Positions 51,862 to 64,000 of a stretch of 64,000 nucleotides of DNA are shown one piece after another. A model generated the notes under the pieces. The model had not been told where the DNA came from. It saw only the letters and a list, made by a program, of their open reading frames with translations, and did no database searches. Where the stretch lies: contig NC_065533.1 of assembly GCF_020184175.1 (NCBI RefSeq), forward strand, positions 49,328,351 through 49,392,350, written 5' to 3'. Both the position numbers and the translations under genes were made by a program. Source of the stretch: Aphis gossypii (taxonomy: Eukaryota > Arthropoda > Insecta > Hemiptera > Aphididae). Position 1 is the stretch's first letter, and the number at the start of each line of letters is the position of its first letter.

Positions 51862-54694
51862 TAAATAGATATTTGCTTATTATTCGATAATAGTTAATTA
51901 TTATTGTTTTATGTGTATATAGTATATACTATATATTATATACTGTGATAGTGTTAAAAGCGATGTAAATCAACAAGTGTTTTGTATAGTGACTCAGTAG
52001 GTATAAAGTAGGTATTATTGTGGGATGAATGTTGTTGACCATTTTTAATTTTATGTAGAATTTTATAATTTTTATCAATAAATGGATTCTTTACTCGAGA
52101 TTAAGTAATCTCTCATTAAACATATCACTTTCGCTCATTGCGTAAAGTTTTAATTTAAAGATTATTTTTAAATATAGTTCATAGTGAATAATAATAATAA
52201 TAAAAAAAAAAATGTAGAATTTTCTCAACACATGGATCACAGAAAATACGTTTGGGTACCTAACACGAACCACGTTTGACCTTACAAGATTATAAGCCTG
52301 TATGCATACTTACTATGGTTTATAAGCGGTTGAAAAAGACGTTAAGTATTCAGGATTATAAAATGTACATAGACACGAACTGTTGAAAAAAAGATTATGA
52401 AACACAAAAATCGGGGGAAAATAAAAATATGTATCAAATCGAAATCAAGACTTTATTAAGATTATAGTAAGCAAATACTAGTAAAATAAATACCGCAAAA
52501 TATTTTTGTACGTCTGCTTAAATAGTGGTTCCAAGGAGTACCATAACAGTAATTAGCCGCCTAAAATTAAATACTTATTGATAGCAAGATAACAATTTGA
52601 TAAAAAATGTTGACAAAAACTTAAGTCTATCCAATGTCCCTTCCCCTTTTCCTTAAAAAACTTGCTATACAAAGACAAAACAATAACGTTCTTGTAATAC
52701 TATACGACCCTATATGACCTATACTCGTAAGCTGTATTATAATATGTATAGTATGTACGTGTACAATACAGTGACGTTGATGTCGCGTAGACACCTACTT
52801 CGTTGTCCGCGACTTGTGCAATTGATCATTATTGAATGATTTGAATGAAATTAATTATATTATTATTATGTGATTGTCGACTTTCGATCGTACATGTTGT
52901 ACAATTACAATTTTATTATTACAATCCATTTTACTTTTGTACAATGGATAAACAAGTATTTAACTTTAAGCTATATATTGTTATCTTAACAGGTAGGTAA
53001 TTGTGATTAACTTAATAGACAAACAATCTAAAGTGCTGTGTTTTCAGTGTGGTTTAAATATGCTATTATACGACAACAACATGCCTGTTATAAACTTTAC
53101 CTAGATTTCTTCAAATTTTTACTATCGACATGAAAAATCGATGGGTACTCGAAAAAATCAAAAATCTAAAAAACAAAAAATGACTCGGATGAGAAAGTTG
53201 AGTATAGTAAAGTAAAGTAGGTATAATTTATGCAAGCTTGTGAATTAGTCACAGAATTAAGTAAAAAAAAAATACGCAAAAGACTAAGAAAAAATATTGT
53301 AAATTATGCTTTAACTTCCTTCTAAGATTAATTTGTGTAATATATGAACACTACGAGATAATTCAATTTCCACTTCATCATAAATAATACTCCTGTAAAA
53401 TAGATAAGTGACGTGAATTTTTATAAGAACAAATAATTCTCAACTATAAAAAAATATACCTATTGTTGCGTGATATCATTTAACGAATCATATCAGGATG
53501 AACTAAAAGAAGGTTTTGAATGTATCTGAATAACAAACACGACACATTTTTGAAATTTAAATTCTTCTATATATCTTATTAATAACAAGTACGCTATATG
53601 TACCTACTAGTATATACTGAATAGTAATTTAATATGTACTTAAGTATATATTGCATTTTTCTAAGTCATCCATAAAAAGGGGAAAAAAGGTGTTTTAGAC
53701 ACAACATTAATTTATTAGTTGAACATTTTATACATTATCAGCTTATAAAAATAATGACTATTTCAATCGAATTTGTTTAGAATTATTTTGATTGTTATGG
53801 TAACGATTATTATGTCAGTATGATATATTAGTGTATTGCTAATAAATTTATAATACCTAACCTTTTCGTGTAGTTACGTGATTACAGTCTAAACTCTACA
53901 GTAATTAACCTTATAAAGCTAAAACATTATTTTTTTCAAACCAAGTAAAAGTATAGTTTGTATATTTTTAAAATGGTCTTTTTTAGACAATTTTCAAAGT
54001 ACTTTACTAAAAAAAAAAAATAATAATAAAATATGTGAATATGCTATAAATAATCGATTGATGACCGATTTGACATATTCTGGGAAATTTGCAAAAGTTA
54101 TATTATTTATATTGAAAATGTCCTTGTTCAACATCAACCACATACTGCATAGCCGGTTACTAAAACAGTCAGTCGAACGAATACATAATAATCAGTCCTA
54201 TTTAAAGTTATACGACGCGTATTACTGTTAAAAGCAAATATAAAAATGAGTTTAATTACTTCAAGTTAATGGTTTTTAAACCAATAAATAATAACCCAGT
54301 TCTGAGTAAATGTAATTCAGACAAATCTCGTCCGTGGACAGTCCAGTCCACCATCGACAAACTGACGAAAACCCAATACAAATCGTATCTTGAGTTGATA
54401 AAACAATAAAATTATTCATTTAACTAAAGTTTTAATTGAATTTACATATCTATATAATTTTATTATAAGCATTGAATTATTGATTTTTTAGTACTATTTT
54501 TTTTTTTACTTATGATTCATAAGTTTATGAACATTTTAACATTTTCGAATATTTTTTTATCCAACTCCTAGATACTAAGGCTTAGGTGCAAATAATGTTC
54601 ATACCTATAATTTTGATTATAGGGCAGTTCATTAATTAAGTTGACAACATACAATTGCTTCTACAGAAAGCAAATTTGGGGAAAATTGTATGGT
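51862..54694. other. Non-coding stretch
   Basis: AT-rich sequence. The minus frame at 52091-52273 has no motif. No exon or RNA gene is supported. Confidence 0.55.
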
Positions 54695-54738
54695 TGTAAG
54701 ATGGAGACAACAACACGTGAGGGTGTAGCGTCTTCTTG
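54695..54738. mobile_element. Fragment related to the 11590-12018 MITE
   Basis: The segment GTTGTAAGATGG.GACAACA followed by GGGTGTAGCGTCTTCTT parallels the right terminal part of the TTAA-flanked element. The terminal TTAA is degraded, and I could not recognise a left end. Confidence 0.5.
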
Positions 54739-55406
54739 ATACGTATATAATATGTATAATATTATGTTTATTATATACGCTCGGTGGCAGTACTTACGGG
54801 TTAGGCATAATTATGTATAATCGAATAGAAAAAAAAAAATTAAAAAAAATAAGAACACAAGAAAATCGTTTAAAGACCGGATGAAGTACGACGTCACTAT
54901 CGATCACAGACGATATGTGTGTACAATATACATATTATAATATATGACGTGTTTATAGTAATAATATAATACGCGTATATTATTATCTCGAGTCCTCTCG
55001 ATCTTCCCTGTCTGTTTTATATATATGTGTATATAATAATCAATGTTTCTTATAATATATACATATTTTTTTAAAAAAATATTTCGTTTCTGTTTTGCCG
55101 ACACGAAACCCGGTCGTTGCGTCGTCATCTTCTTCCTTGTCACCGCTGCAGCTTGCAGCCGATTGCGTAGGTACATATTATTATTACTATAAATAATAGT
55201 AATATTAATATTGTATTATACGATTTTCGTCATTTGTAAATCGTAATCAGTACGAATGCACGAAACTATCTCGCAGCGAAATGGATACTAGGTAATAAAT
55301 TTGATCAATCCAGACTAATATGTAGGTAGGTACCTACATAATAAATGATTTTTAAAATTTTATTTTTATTTATGAAATATTTAAAGCAGTAGATAGTGGT
55401 TTTTTC
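54739..55406. other. Non-coding stretch
   Basis: Contains a modestly GC-richer patch near 55085-55170. No splice-bounded exon is seen. Confidence 0.5.
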
Positions 55407-57630
55407 TAAAATCTTAATCTAAGTAGGTTAAAAGGAACCCCTCAATGACAATGTTTGTATTCAATCATGAGATGTATTACAACCACTAATATGAAATGTT
55501 ATAAAGTTAAAAAAATTAAGATCGTTAGCCTTAAATTAATTTTCCTACATCAAGATTCGAATATCAATAGATATTGTTCTTATTAAGGACATCCGTTGCA
55601 TATTTAGAACATTGTGGATGCAATGGAATTTTTAAAATCACTAAATAATTATCACAGTTTAAATTAAAATATTTTATAACACAAAAATTTGCTTAAAAAT
55701 ATTTATGAAATATTTAAAATCACCTATTGTTTTTTATACATTTTGATTTCATATAGATTTTTTACTATTTTTCATTTTCATTTAAGAAGTTGTAGCATTA
55801 AATTCTTTCAAGGAAAAATATTATCAATATATTAATAATACTATATTATCAAAAAACATGAACATATTTGGAATATTTTTTGTATTATAATGAATAATTA
55901 ATGGTGATATATGAGAAATAAGCTATGGTGAAAAAATTATGTAATTCAGTGTTTATTATTAATAATTTAACTTGGGAACACATACTTTAAAATCTTCACG
56001 AATTAATCCGAATTCAATTATCTATTAAGTTCACATGAACGCTAAAACGGGCAAAAAAAGACTAAAATAGTAAAATAGAATAAAAACATGGTATTATATT
56101 CTACTAAACGTAAAATTTCAGAAGACCACGTGTATTTTTAAGTCATAAGTTATCCCGTATAATTTTAGGTAAATTGTCATGCTACAAATTATATTTATTA
56201 TAAAAACTGCTTCATTCAACGAGTTTTTAATCAACCATCAAACCTTTTTTATTTTCAACTTTTTTTAAATGTACACTCATACACCAGCAAATATTTTAAA
56301 TAACTTCAACACAAAATAAAAATTTATGAAGTGTTTGACATTAAAATAACAGTGAAAATGGTTTATCAATAAATTACTACAAGAAAAAAAACACACAACA
56401 CCTACCTCACAATTCACAAACTCGCGCTTTGTGCGAACGAATCATCTCACTGGTTTGATTGATATAACTTATCTCATTTGTAAATACAGCAGAGTTCAAT
56501 AAGTTGTTCCTTGTTGGTAAATTGCAAACCTCTTATTGCACACGTCTTATGACTTCTCTCCCGTGTGCGCTCGCTGATGATCTATCAGTTTATTGCTTTG
56601 AGATTTTCCACAAACGTTACACTGGTATGGATTTTCTTCCGTGTGAGTTTGTTGATGAACTTTCAGGACACAATTGTGAGCAAACGATTTGTCACAAACG
56701 TTATATGAGAAAGGTTTTTCTCCCGTGTGCGTTCGATTGTGTACTGTTAGATGATTTCTCTGAGTGAACGATTTGCCACAAACGTTACATGAGAAAGGTT
56801 TTTCTCCCGTGTGCGTTCGATTGTGTACTGTTAGATGATTACTCTGAGTGAACGATTTGTCACAAACGTTATATGAGAAAGGTTTTTCTCCCGTGTGCGT
56901 TCGATTGTGTACTGTTAGATGACTACTCCGAGTGAACGATTTGCCACAAACTTTACATTGGTATGGCTTTTCTTTCGTGTGAGTTCGTTGATGAACTTTT
57001 AGATTACTGTTTCGAGAAAATGATTGGCCACAAACGTTACACGAGTATGGTCTTTCTGCCATGTGCGTGCGATGGTGTGCTGTTAAATTACTACTCTGAA
57101 TGAACGATTTATCACACATATCACCGGGATGGCTTATTTCCTGTTTAATTCTACCGCATGTATTGATTATTATTGCTATCAAATGTATATATTTTCGGGT
57201 CCTGTTATACAATAAGTGCACAAATTTTAATAGTTTATGTTACAAGCAATTCATGTTTTTTTTTTCAGATTACTAGGTACTTCTAATAATCTGATTGTTA
57301 TAACTTATTGACATTGCTAATTTTTTTAGCCAATATTGTTTGTAACTATCTAAAGTTATAAGATAATCAATAAATTTACAATAAGATTCACTATTAACGA
57401 AATCGAGATTCTCATAGTATCTTATAAATTATAATATGAATTAAATTATTTTTATTTTTATTATATTATTATGTAATGATGTGTGTTTAAGCCATCATAT
57501 CTTTTTTTTTAATTTAAAATATATAATGAAATAAATAAAAATTATAATTATTAATAGCCATTAAGCATAAGAATAAGTAATAAAATGTAAATATTTAATT
57601 GGACAAAATACAATGATAAGGTATTACATA
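55407..57630 (-). repeat. Duplicated zinc-finger block, copy 2
   Basis: Collinear with 28601-31055. It lacks the approximately 300-bp segment present in copy 1 (junction near 55555) but has additional finger units. Flanks on both sides diverge abruptly from copy 1, so the duplication ends are reasonably sharp. Confidence 0.85.
56547..57119 (-). CDS. C2H2 zinc-finger protein, seven fingers, partly degenerate
   Basis: From the first in-frame ATG (57119) to TAA (56547) it encodes 190 residues made almost wholly of tandem C2H2 fingers with TGEKPF/Y linkers, implying a nuclear DNA-binding protein. Fingers 2, 3 and 5 have complete C-x2-C-x12-H-x3-H. Finger 1 keeps only its second Cys at the N-terminal edge. 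Fingers 4 and 6 have Tyr in place of the first Cys (FSYNVC). Finger 7 lost two residues (GKSQSN where the paralogue has GKSFSQSN) through a 6-bp deletion. Fingers 3-6 share near-identical HLTVHNRTHTGEKPF segments, indicating recent 84-bp unit duplication. The frame stays open upstream to 57221 without an ATG, and an AACAG at 57141-57145 could be an acceptor joining an upstream exon at 57140. It may be a functional variant, or a pseudogene in early decay. Confidence 0.6.
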   Translation of the reverse strand: MCDKSFIQSSNLTAHHRTHMAERPYSCNVCGQSFSRNSNLKVHQRTHTKEKPYQCKVCGKSFTRSSHLTVHNRTHTGEKPFSYNVCDKSFTQSNHLTVHNRTHTGEKPFSCNVCGKSFTQRNHLTVHNRTHTGEKPFSYNVCDKSFAHNCVLKVHQQTHTEENPYQCNVCGKSQSNKLIDHQRAHTGEKS

Positions 57631-60211
57631 CACACGTACGACGTACACACATACATACGCACACAAACATTAGATATAAGGAGCTCAGTTTTCAGTCAGG
57701 GGCACATACGTATTGTTAGGTATTGTCTTTTTGGTATAGACGTTCAAAGGCGAGTGTAAGAGACTCGTTTTTGCAAAAAGACGGAAATCGTAAAAATTAA
57801 TTGTAAACGTTTGTAATAATAATTTAAGTCATGTATGTACCTGTATAAATGTTTTTAAACAATTAAATATAGTTAATAATATCTGCGGATCAGAGAAAAA
57901 CGTCTTTTATTTTAAAATATTTATCTCTTTATCCTCTACAGTCGACTTTGTACTTCCGACGCTAACTAAAATTTCAACTCTAAAGTCACTACAAGGATTG
58001 GAGAGGTAATGATTGTATCACATATATGAATTGATAATATAGTTGAGTAATTGATTTAGAGACATATAACCGTCCCCGGTAATTTCTAGTATTTTCCAAT
58101 CATTACAGTTATGTTAATCTAAATCGGATGTAACATAATATATTTGATAACACTATGTTTCATTTCTTTTATTGTTTACAATAGGAAAAAAACAATATAA
58201 ATTATATAAAATTAATCTATGTATGACATCATATTGTTGCATTTTATTTAATCTATGAGCTTTGGTTCTGAAAAGATTTCTAGTAGTAAAGGAACTACAG
58301 TATATGTATATGATCTTTCTGATCTTATTTTGGAATTTTAGCTGTTGTGAGGTACACATTCCCTATTCTAAAGTGGTAATGTTACGTGTGTGTTGTAGTA
58401 GCTTGAAATTATTAAGAATCATATTATTATGTAGTTTGATTTATAATGACCAAATATTCTTTACAATTTTCTCATTAAAATACATACATATTTAATATTT
58501 ATCTTAAAAAGTAAGTAATTATCATCTTTGGCATGTAGACCAGTGGCCAATTCCGCTCTAATGAACGTCGAAACTTAAAAGTGACGCTATTATACGATTG
58601 TTCGTCAGCCACCAGGGCGTTATTTGACGATATGACTCCAAATTATGCAGTCAAATTATGACTGCACGTGGAATTTACTTACACTCGTCGTGTATGTGTG
58701 TTTTATACTATGAACTAAGATTAGTTTTAATCGTAGTTCATGTCTTATACATGTTTGTTTTTATAAAAAATTCAAAACGTACCGATTTGTTTTTCATTCG
58801 TTATTTGTTGTAAGTTATATATTTTTTGAGTACACGAAAATTGTTATTTTTGAAATAATTGGACAAATAAGTACTGTAATTTATTGTATAGTTGTAGGTA
58901 TAGAATGTACAGGAGTTGATTGTTTGAAGGAAATTATAATATTTTTTTACTGTCAAGAAATCTATCGACTCAGCAAAACTTTTTTACTAAATAATCGATG
59001 ATCGAAATGCTAAATAATTTATGTGATATTACTTAATATTTTTTTATTTATTACATTGATTAAACATTTACATTTAATCTGAAAATATGTTAAATTTATT
59101 CACAATTTACTAAAGCGCATCCTAATATATTTTTGTTTTAACGTGACGTCGGTACCTACTGAAATTGAAGGTTATTAAAAATACAAACTAATTCAAATAA
59201 CGTGTCACCATATATATATATAGTAATATGTAGTAAACTGAACATAAATAAAACCAGAAAAAACTAATTATTTAATAAAAAAATGATAACAATATAATAT
59301 AATATAAGAAATATTTTTGACGATAATTAATATAATATTTTTGATAAATTTATTAATTTAGTATCAAATCAATATTTTCAAAAATTGAAATTTTCCATAC
59401 AAAAATAATAATTCGTATTAGTATTTGAGTTATTGTAGGTGCTTTTTTTTTTAATATTTTATTTTTTTTTTTTTACCGTATTATGTTATTACTTATTATG
59501 TTGGTTGTAGGTATACATGATGTGTGTATATATGGATTAAAACGGCGAAATCCATTAAACTCAGTCATTGAGTAGGTCGTAACAAAATGTAATGGATTTT
59601 TTAAATTTGAATTTTACGATAAATCATTGACATTTGATAATTCGTTTCTATGAAACATATTTGATATTATATAATTTATTGTGAGTATCGTATGCTATAC
59701 GAGTTTTCAAAATATATAAATCGTGCAGATTTTTAGTGTTGTCAACTGTAACAACGTACAGTTTATTATAGGAAAAAATAGATTTTCAGATAAGGAGAAA
59801 ATTCAATAAAAAGAACCAAAGTTTGAAATTCATATAAGTATATATAGTACATATCGTTGTTAAATGAACTTGATTTTTCTTTACACTTATTTATGAATAC
59901 TCCATCATAAACATGAAACCGCACAGAACCTAAGTAGTTTTCAATTTTTCATCTAACTCTTAAACTATAGTCAAACATGTATTATATTATATAACTCGTC
60001 ACTTTTAAGTCGTATACAGTAACTAGCCTTAAATTAAACATACACTGAGGCACGCTACCTCTAAAAACGATGTATTCGCATGAAGTGCAGTTAAACGCTA
60101 CGTAGGTATTGCATCATTCAATAAATTTACAGAAGCTATAATATGTATGTACGCTCTCCATAAAACACTAAAGGTACAAAAATCATCTTCAAAATACACT
60201 AACATAAACGA
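57631..60211. other. Non-coding stretch
   Basis: No exon is supported. A slightly GC-richer patch at about 58550-58690 has no recognisable coding frame. The rest is AT-rich. Confidence 0.55.
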
Positions 60212-61189
60212 GGCATGGACCAATTGCGCCTAAAACAAAATTTATATTTTACGGTCAATATACCAATTGCGCTTGTATTCAAATTTGCCTGATATTTATT
60301 GATCAACTGATTACAGGCTAAAGCGACTGGTTTTAATATACCTATTTTATAATTTTATATTATTTGAATTATAATATTATTATGTACCTATTAATATTCC
60401 CAAAAATTATTTATGTGTTTATATTCTTTTTATTATATTTATAATTACGATTTAATTTTGAATAATTGACGATCAAACTTGTGACCAATTAGTATATCTA
60501 TTAATTTATTTGTACTACATTATTTTTTTAAATCAGCATGTTATTATTATACCTCATGGCGACCAAATGAATTATTTTAATGTAATCATCCTGTTATACT
60601 TATGAGTTATGGTTATATTCTCCTTTCCTCATGGTGAACAAATATATTATCCTGTAAACTAATCAAATTATATTATTCTAAATTGTAATGCTATACTCAA
60701 ATTATTATTTGAAAAATTATTATTATTCTTAAAACATGCAAAATACTAATACCATGATTACCTTAAACTCAAAATCTTATTACTTTATGTCTTTATGATT
60801 TAACCACTTATTCTCTTATTATTATTAATATTATTTTATTTTAGTTCTCATTCTTAACTGCATAAACACTAAAAATTTCACCGACTTGGCCTTAGGGTCA
60901 ACATGTGGCTTATAGATCATGAATTAAGTGCTCCCCTTGATTCATGGGTGGTAAGTAGTGCAAAGTTAATAAAATACTAGAAATCTCACAATGTATTATG
61001 CATTAATACTCGCAAAAAATCGGTTAGTAACTAACTAATAAGTTTTCCTTAAGTTATGTAAAATGTATAGAGTGCAATTGGTCTATCAACCTTAAAATTT
61101 TTAGAGCGCAATTGGTATATCGTTCCTAAAACGTTTAGAGCGCAATTGGTATATGAAAAGAAAATTTTAAGTGCAATTGGAAAACTCTC
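60212..61189. mobile_element. Mutator-like non-autonomous element, 978 bp
   Basis: Flanked by identical 9-bp direct repeats CATAAACGA (60203-60211 and 61190-61198), the target-duplication length typical of Mutator-like elements. The termini are G-initial and share a CCAATTGCRC core. The right end carries four GYGCAATTGG motifs at 61072, 61106, 61140 and 61171 (spacing 34, 34 and 31). The left end carries two in inverse orientation at 60220 and 60263. The 750-bp interior is AT-rich and non-coding, with a small internal duplication of a CTCATGGYGA.CAAAT segment (about 60554 and 60632). Transposase would have to come from an autonomous relative elsewhere. Confidence 0.75.
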
Positions 61190-61739
61190 CATAAACGAAC
61201 ACCTCTCTCAGTAAAATAAAGTCTATATCATTGTATCGTATCAATATCAAATATCAATAAGTCTATCATCGTATATTAGATATATATTATTCTTCCCCAA
61301 AACGGTAGAAACAAATATGAACCAAACAACAAATACAAAAAAAAAAAAACATTACATAAAATCTATGAAGCCGATAAATTACAACAATAATACCTATTAT
61401 TATACTATATTTATATAGTATAGCATACCTATATAATATGTGTAATTTATTATATAGTTTAGGTATATCGCGTAAATTTATACGCAAGCGTATTATTATA
61501 TAAGAATATAGCTATAGCGCGAAAACAGTACGTGCGCTCAAGGGACAAGTTTCATACATATATATATATATACCGCAGCCAGCTCACATATAATATTATT
61601 ATGTACATAAAAAAATATTTTACATTACGCGTAGATACTTATACAGGCATATATATTATTATATTAGCGAGTGCACACATTATACATCATAATATACACT
61701 GCACACACACTGTACAATACCTATACTATATATAAAATA

Positions 61740-62440
61740 TAATACATATTATACAGAACGACGACGCGACGTTGGCTGAAATAAAAGGAAACCCCCTCTC
61801 CCGCGTTAACCCCTCAAAACGTCCCCTCCCACCACCACCCCTTGACGGTAGGTACACATTGCACAAATGTGTGCACGCCACCCCATTCGGCTGGCACATA
61901 GCGAATACATACAACAATCGGGCGTCTGATGGGTTGTCTGCAGCGCTCGGGCGTATACGTATAGTATATAGACACACATACACAAACCCGAGCATATATG
62001 CTTATGTGTGTGGGTGTGTGGGTGTGCGTACACGGGGGCACATAAAGACAGGCGCCAGGATCCCTCATCCGTGTGTGTGTTGTGGATACGGAAAGAGAGA
62101 GAGAGGGAGAGAGAGAGAGACGAACGATCGAGCGGGTAAATCGATAGAGAGCGCGTGTGTGAGAGAGACGGAGACGGAGCGATAAATTGATATATATATA
62201 TATATATATATATAGAGGAGTTCGTAAGAAGAAAGTGGTCGATGGAGAGAGAGAAAACCGCGTACGCCCGAGTGACGAATGTATGTGTGTGTATACCACG
62301 GTATAGTCTCTCTGTTAAACAAACAAACGTCGGCGACGGTGGCGGCGGCGGGGAGAGAAAAAAAAACGCGACGAGGGGACCCCGGCTCAGAGTGGATGGA
62401 AATTTCGGGTTCGTTTATAATATGCAGTGTTTGTGTTTGT
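61740..62440. promoter_or_regulatory. CpG-rich island with GAGA tract, possible promoter
   Basis: A sharp rise in GC and CpG covers about 700 bp, with a (GA)n tract at 62094-62120 and further GAGAGAG words to about 62170. A (TA)n tract follows at 62190-62214, then a GGCGGCGGCGGGG stretch near 62341. GAGA tracts in insects can bind GAGA factor at paused promoters. I cannot place a transcription start or an associated coding exon, and direction is unknown. Confidence 0.35.
62094..62120. repeat. (GA)n microsatellite
   Basis: About 13 GA units with one interruption (GGGA). Confidence 0.9.
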
Positions 62441-64000
62441 TCAACCACAATGCTCCTTTTCTACTGTTTTTTTTCCTTCCACATACACTCATATATACAT
62501 ATAAACATATATATATTTTTTTTTTATCTTTTCTCTTTTTGCCATCGCCGCGCAGCACTGCCGCAGTACGCATACGTCTATATAATATTTATATATATAA
62601 TAAAAATAATAATATAGTACCCGCACACTTGCATATTTTATATTTAAAAAACATAATATTATTATATTATATTATAGTATAGAGGTACGCTATAATGTTA
62701 TAATCAGAGTACACGAAGAACACGTCATGTGTAATACGTATGATAATATGCACACACCTTCATCATCGTTTCTTACGCATTATTATATAATATTTATGCA
62801 TAGGTAAAGTATTATCATAATGTCATTATATTATAGAGTTGTGTGTACTGACTTTATTCCCCGTGAATGTTATTAAATTTTAAACTGTTTTGTGGCAAGT
62901 CCAGCGTCGACTGTAATATTATTAGGTATATACGTACTTACTGGGATTATATTAAATAGCCGAATCAGTGGTCAGTGGTAATATAACACAACTTTTAAAA
63001 ATGTTTTACTTAATACTAAATGAAAAGTTTAAAAGAAAAATGTATTTCCATTATTCTACGTTATTGCAGCTGATTCAAACAATACGTAAATAAAACGTCT
63101 TGTTTCGTATGATCTGTCTGTATGTGATTAAAATGTCGTTTGTTTGGACTATTATACAGCCGTAGCTGCATTCGTCTGGTGCATAGATGATAGATATAAT
63201 ATATTATACGTACAATGTACATAATACAAATTATATGACAAAAATAACTATATAATGCGTAATATAATAATAATTTTTTTCTTTCTAGTGGTGTAGTATA
63301 TTATTGGTTATTATGATACATCTTTATTTTCATTTAATTTTCTTTTATTTTAATAGTAGACACCAGACAGGTTAACTGCCGATGAATAGTTAGAATATAA
63401 AGGAAATTATACTATATGCTGACAAATTATTTTTGTTATATTCATAAATAATAAATAATATATAAATATAAATAAGTATTTTTTTTTTAATTTAAAATAT
63501 GTTAATTTACAATATGCATAACATAAATATGATACGTAGGTACAATGAGTAAATGTGATATGGGAAGGATCCAACAGGCGTGGGCAGAAAGTAACCCAGT
63601 GGCGGCACTCTAGCATACAGTATTTAAAAAAAAAAGATGCCACTTAAGTAAAAGTATTTCCTATTCGTATTATTTTTATTTTAAATTCTAAAATAATCAA
63701 GAAAAAAAGTAGCTGGTAATCGCTCTACTATACAGTAGAAGTCGAGTGTAACTCGTTATTAAATAGACACAATATAATATTTGTATAATGAATGACGTGT
63801 TTAATTTGAATTTATTGTATACCATGAAAATCTAATAATTATAAATAATTATTTCAATACCTAATAATATTAACATTTCAACAAATAATTTTACGTTTTT
63901 AGTTTATCCTAATCATCATAAGTAACATCTCTATAACATTGAATATGGGCATAATTAGTTGTTCATAACTTAGAAAGTTTGGAAATATTTTCTTTAAAAA

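Larger units (their letters stand above)
61190..64000. other. GC-richer island and flanking non-coding DNA
   Basis: Outside the island at 61740-62440 the sequence is AT-rich without a supported exon. Several overlapping open frames on both strands at 61770-62680 are consequences of low-complexity GA, TG and TA repeats and GC-rich composition rather than genes. Confidence 0.5.

Noticed and set aside
61772..62682. Several overlapping open frames of 75-161 codons on both strands
   Set aside because: They lie in low-complexity GA, TG and TA repeats within a GC-rich island, overlap each other in conflicting frames, and encode repetitive R/E, T/H or I/Y runs without any domain.

Overview
This window is a stretch of very AT-rich eukaryotic nuclear DNA that reads as an aphid genome (Aphididae). 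The evidence is the protein encoded by the one clear conserved gene, the abundance of short microsatellites and taggtacctac-type words, and a dense load of small non-autonomous DNA transposons of kinds I associate with aphids. The species cannot be fixed from the sequence alone. Most of the window is intergenic or intronic.

Protein-coding content is sparse. (1) A six-exon, minus-strand ALG1 gene (12849-14776) encodes a 414-residue GDP-mannose:GlcNAc2-PP-dolichol beta-1,4-mannosyltransferase. All five introns have canonical GT/AG borders and reading phase is kept throughout. (2) A candidate first coding exon on the plus strand (25805-25932) encodes a short N-terminal signal-anchor and ends at a perfect GTAAGT donor; I did not find its downstream exons. 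(3) Two minus-strand C2H2 zinc-finger loci (30140-30565 and 56547-57119) lie within a duplicated block of about 2.2-2.5 kb (28601-31055 and 55407-57630). Both copies carry damaged fingers, and the damage differs between them.

Repeats, left to right: a hAT-like MITE (4345-4583); a composite element with GGGCCC ends (6858-8729) containing a copy of a dispersed 1.2-1.4 kb repeat that recurs at 20226-21637 and 23000-24297; a hairpin MITE (9552-9797); a TTAA-flanked long-TIR MITE (11590-12018) with a fragment at 54695-54738; a tandem duplication whose second unit holds a 132-bp insertion (16205-16722); a pogo-like remnant (24303-24430); two CAGTGGCGT-type MITEs (26840-26995, 35600-35699); a pair of TA-flanked mariner-like MITEs (36059-36922, 51039-51861); a hAT-like MITE with an 8-bp target duplication (38604-38771); and a Mutator-like element with 34-bp-spaced subterminal repeats and a 9-bp target duplication (60212-61189).

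Three GC- and CpG-richer islands (about 32270-32760, 40020-40530, 61740-62440) stand out and may mark promoters or 5' exons of genes not otherwise visible here. No tRNA, rRNA or CRISPR array was recognised. I see no coordinated multi-gene system. The most interesting items are the decaying zinc-finger duplicates, the orphan signal-anchor exon and the Mutator-like element.
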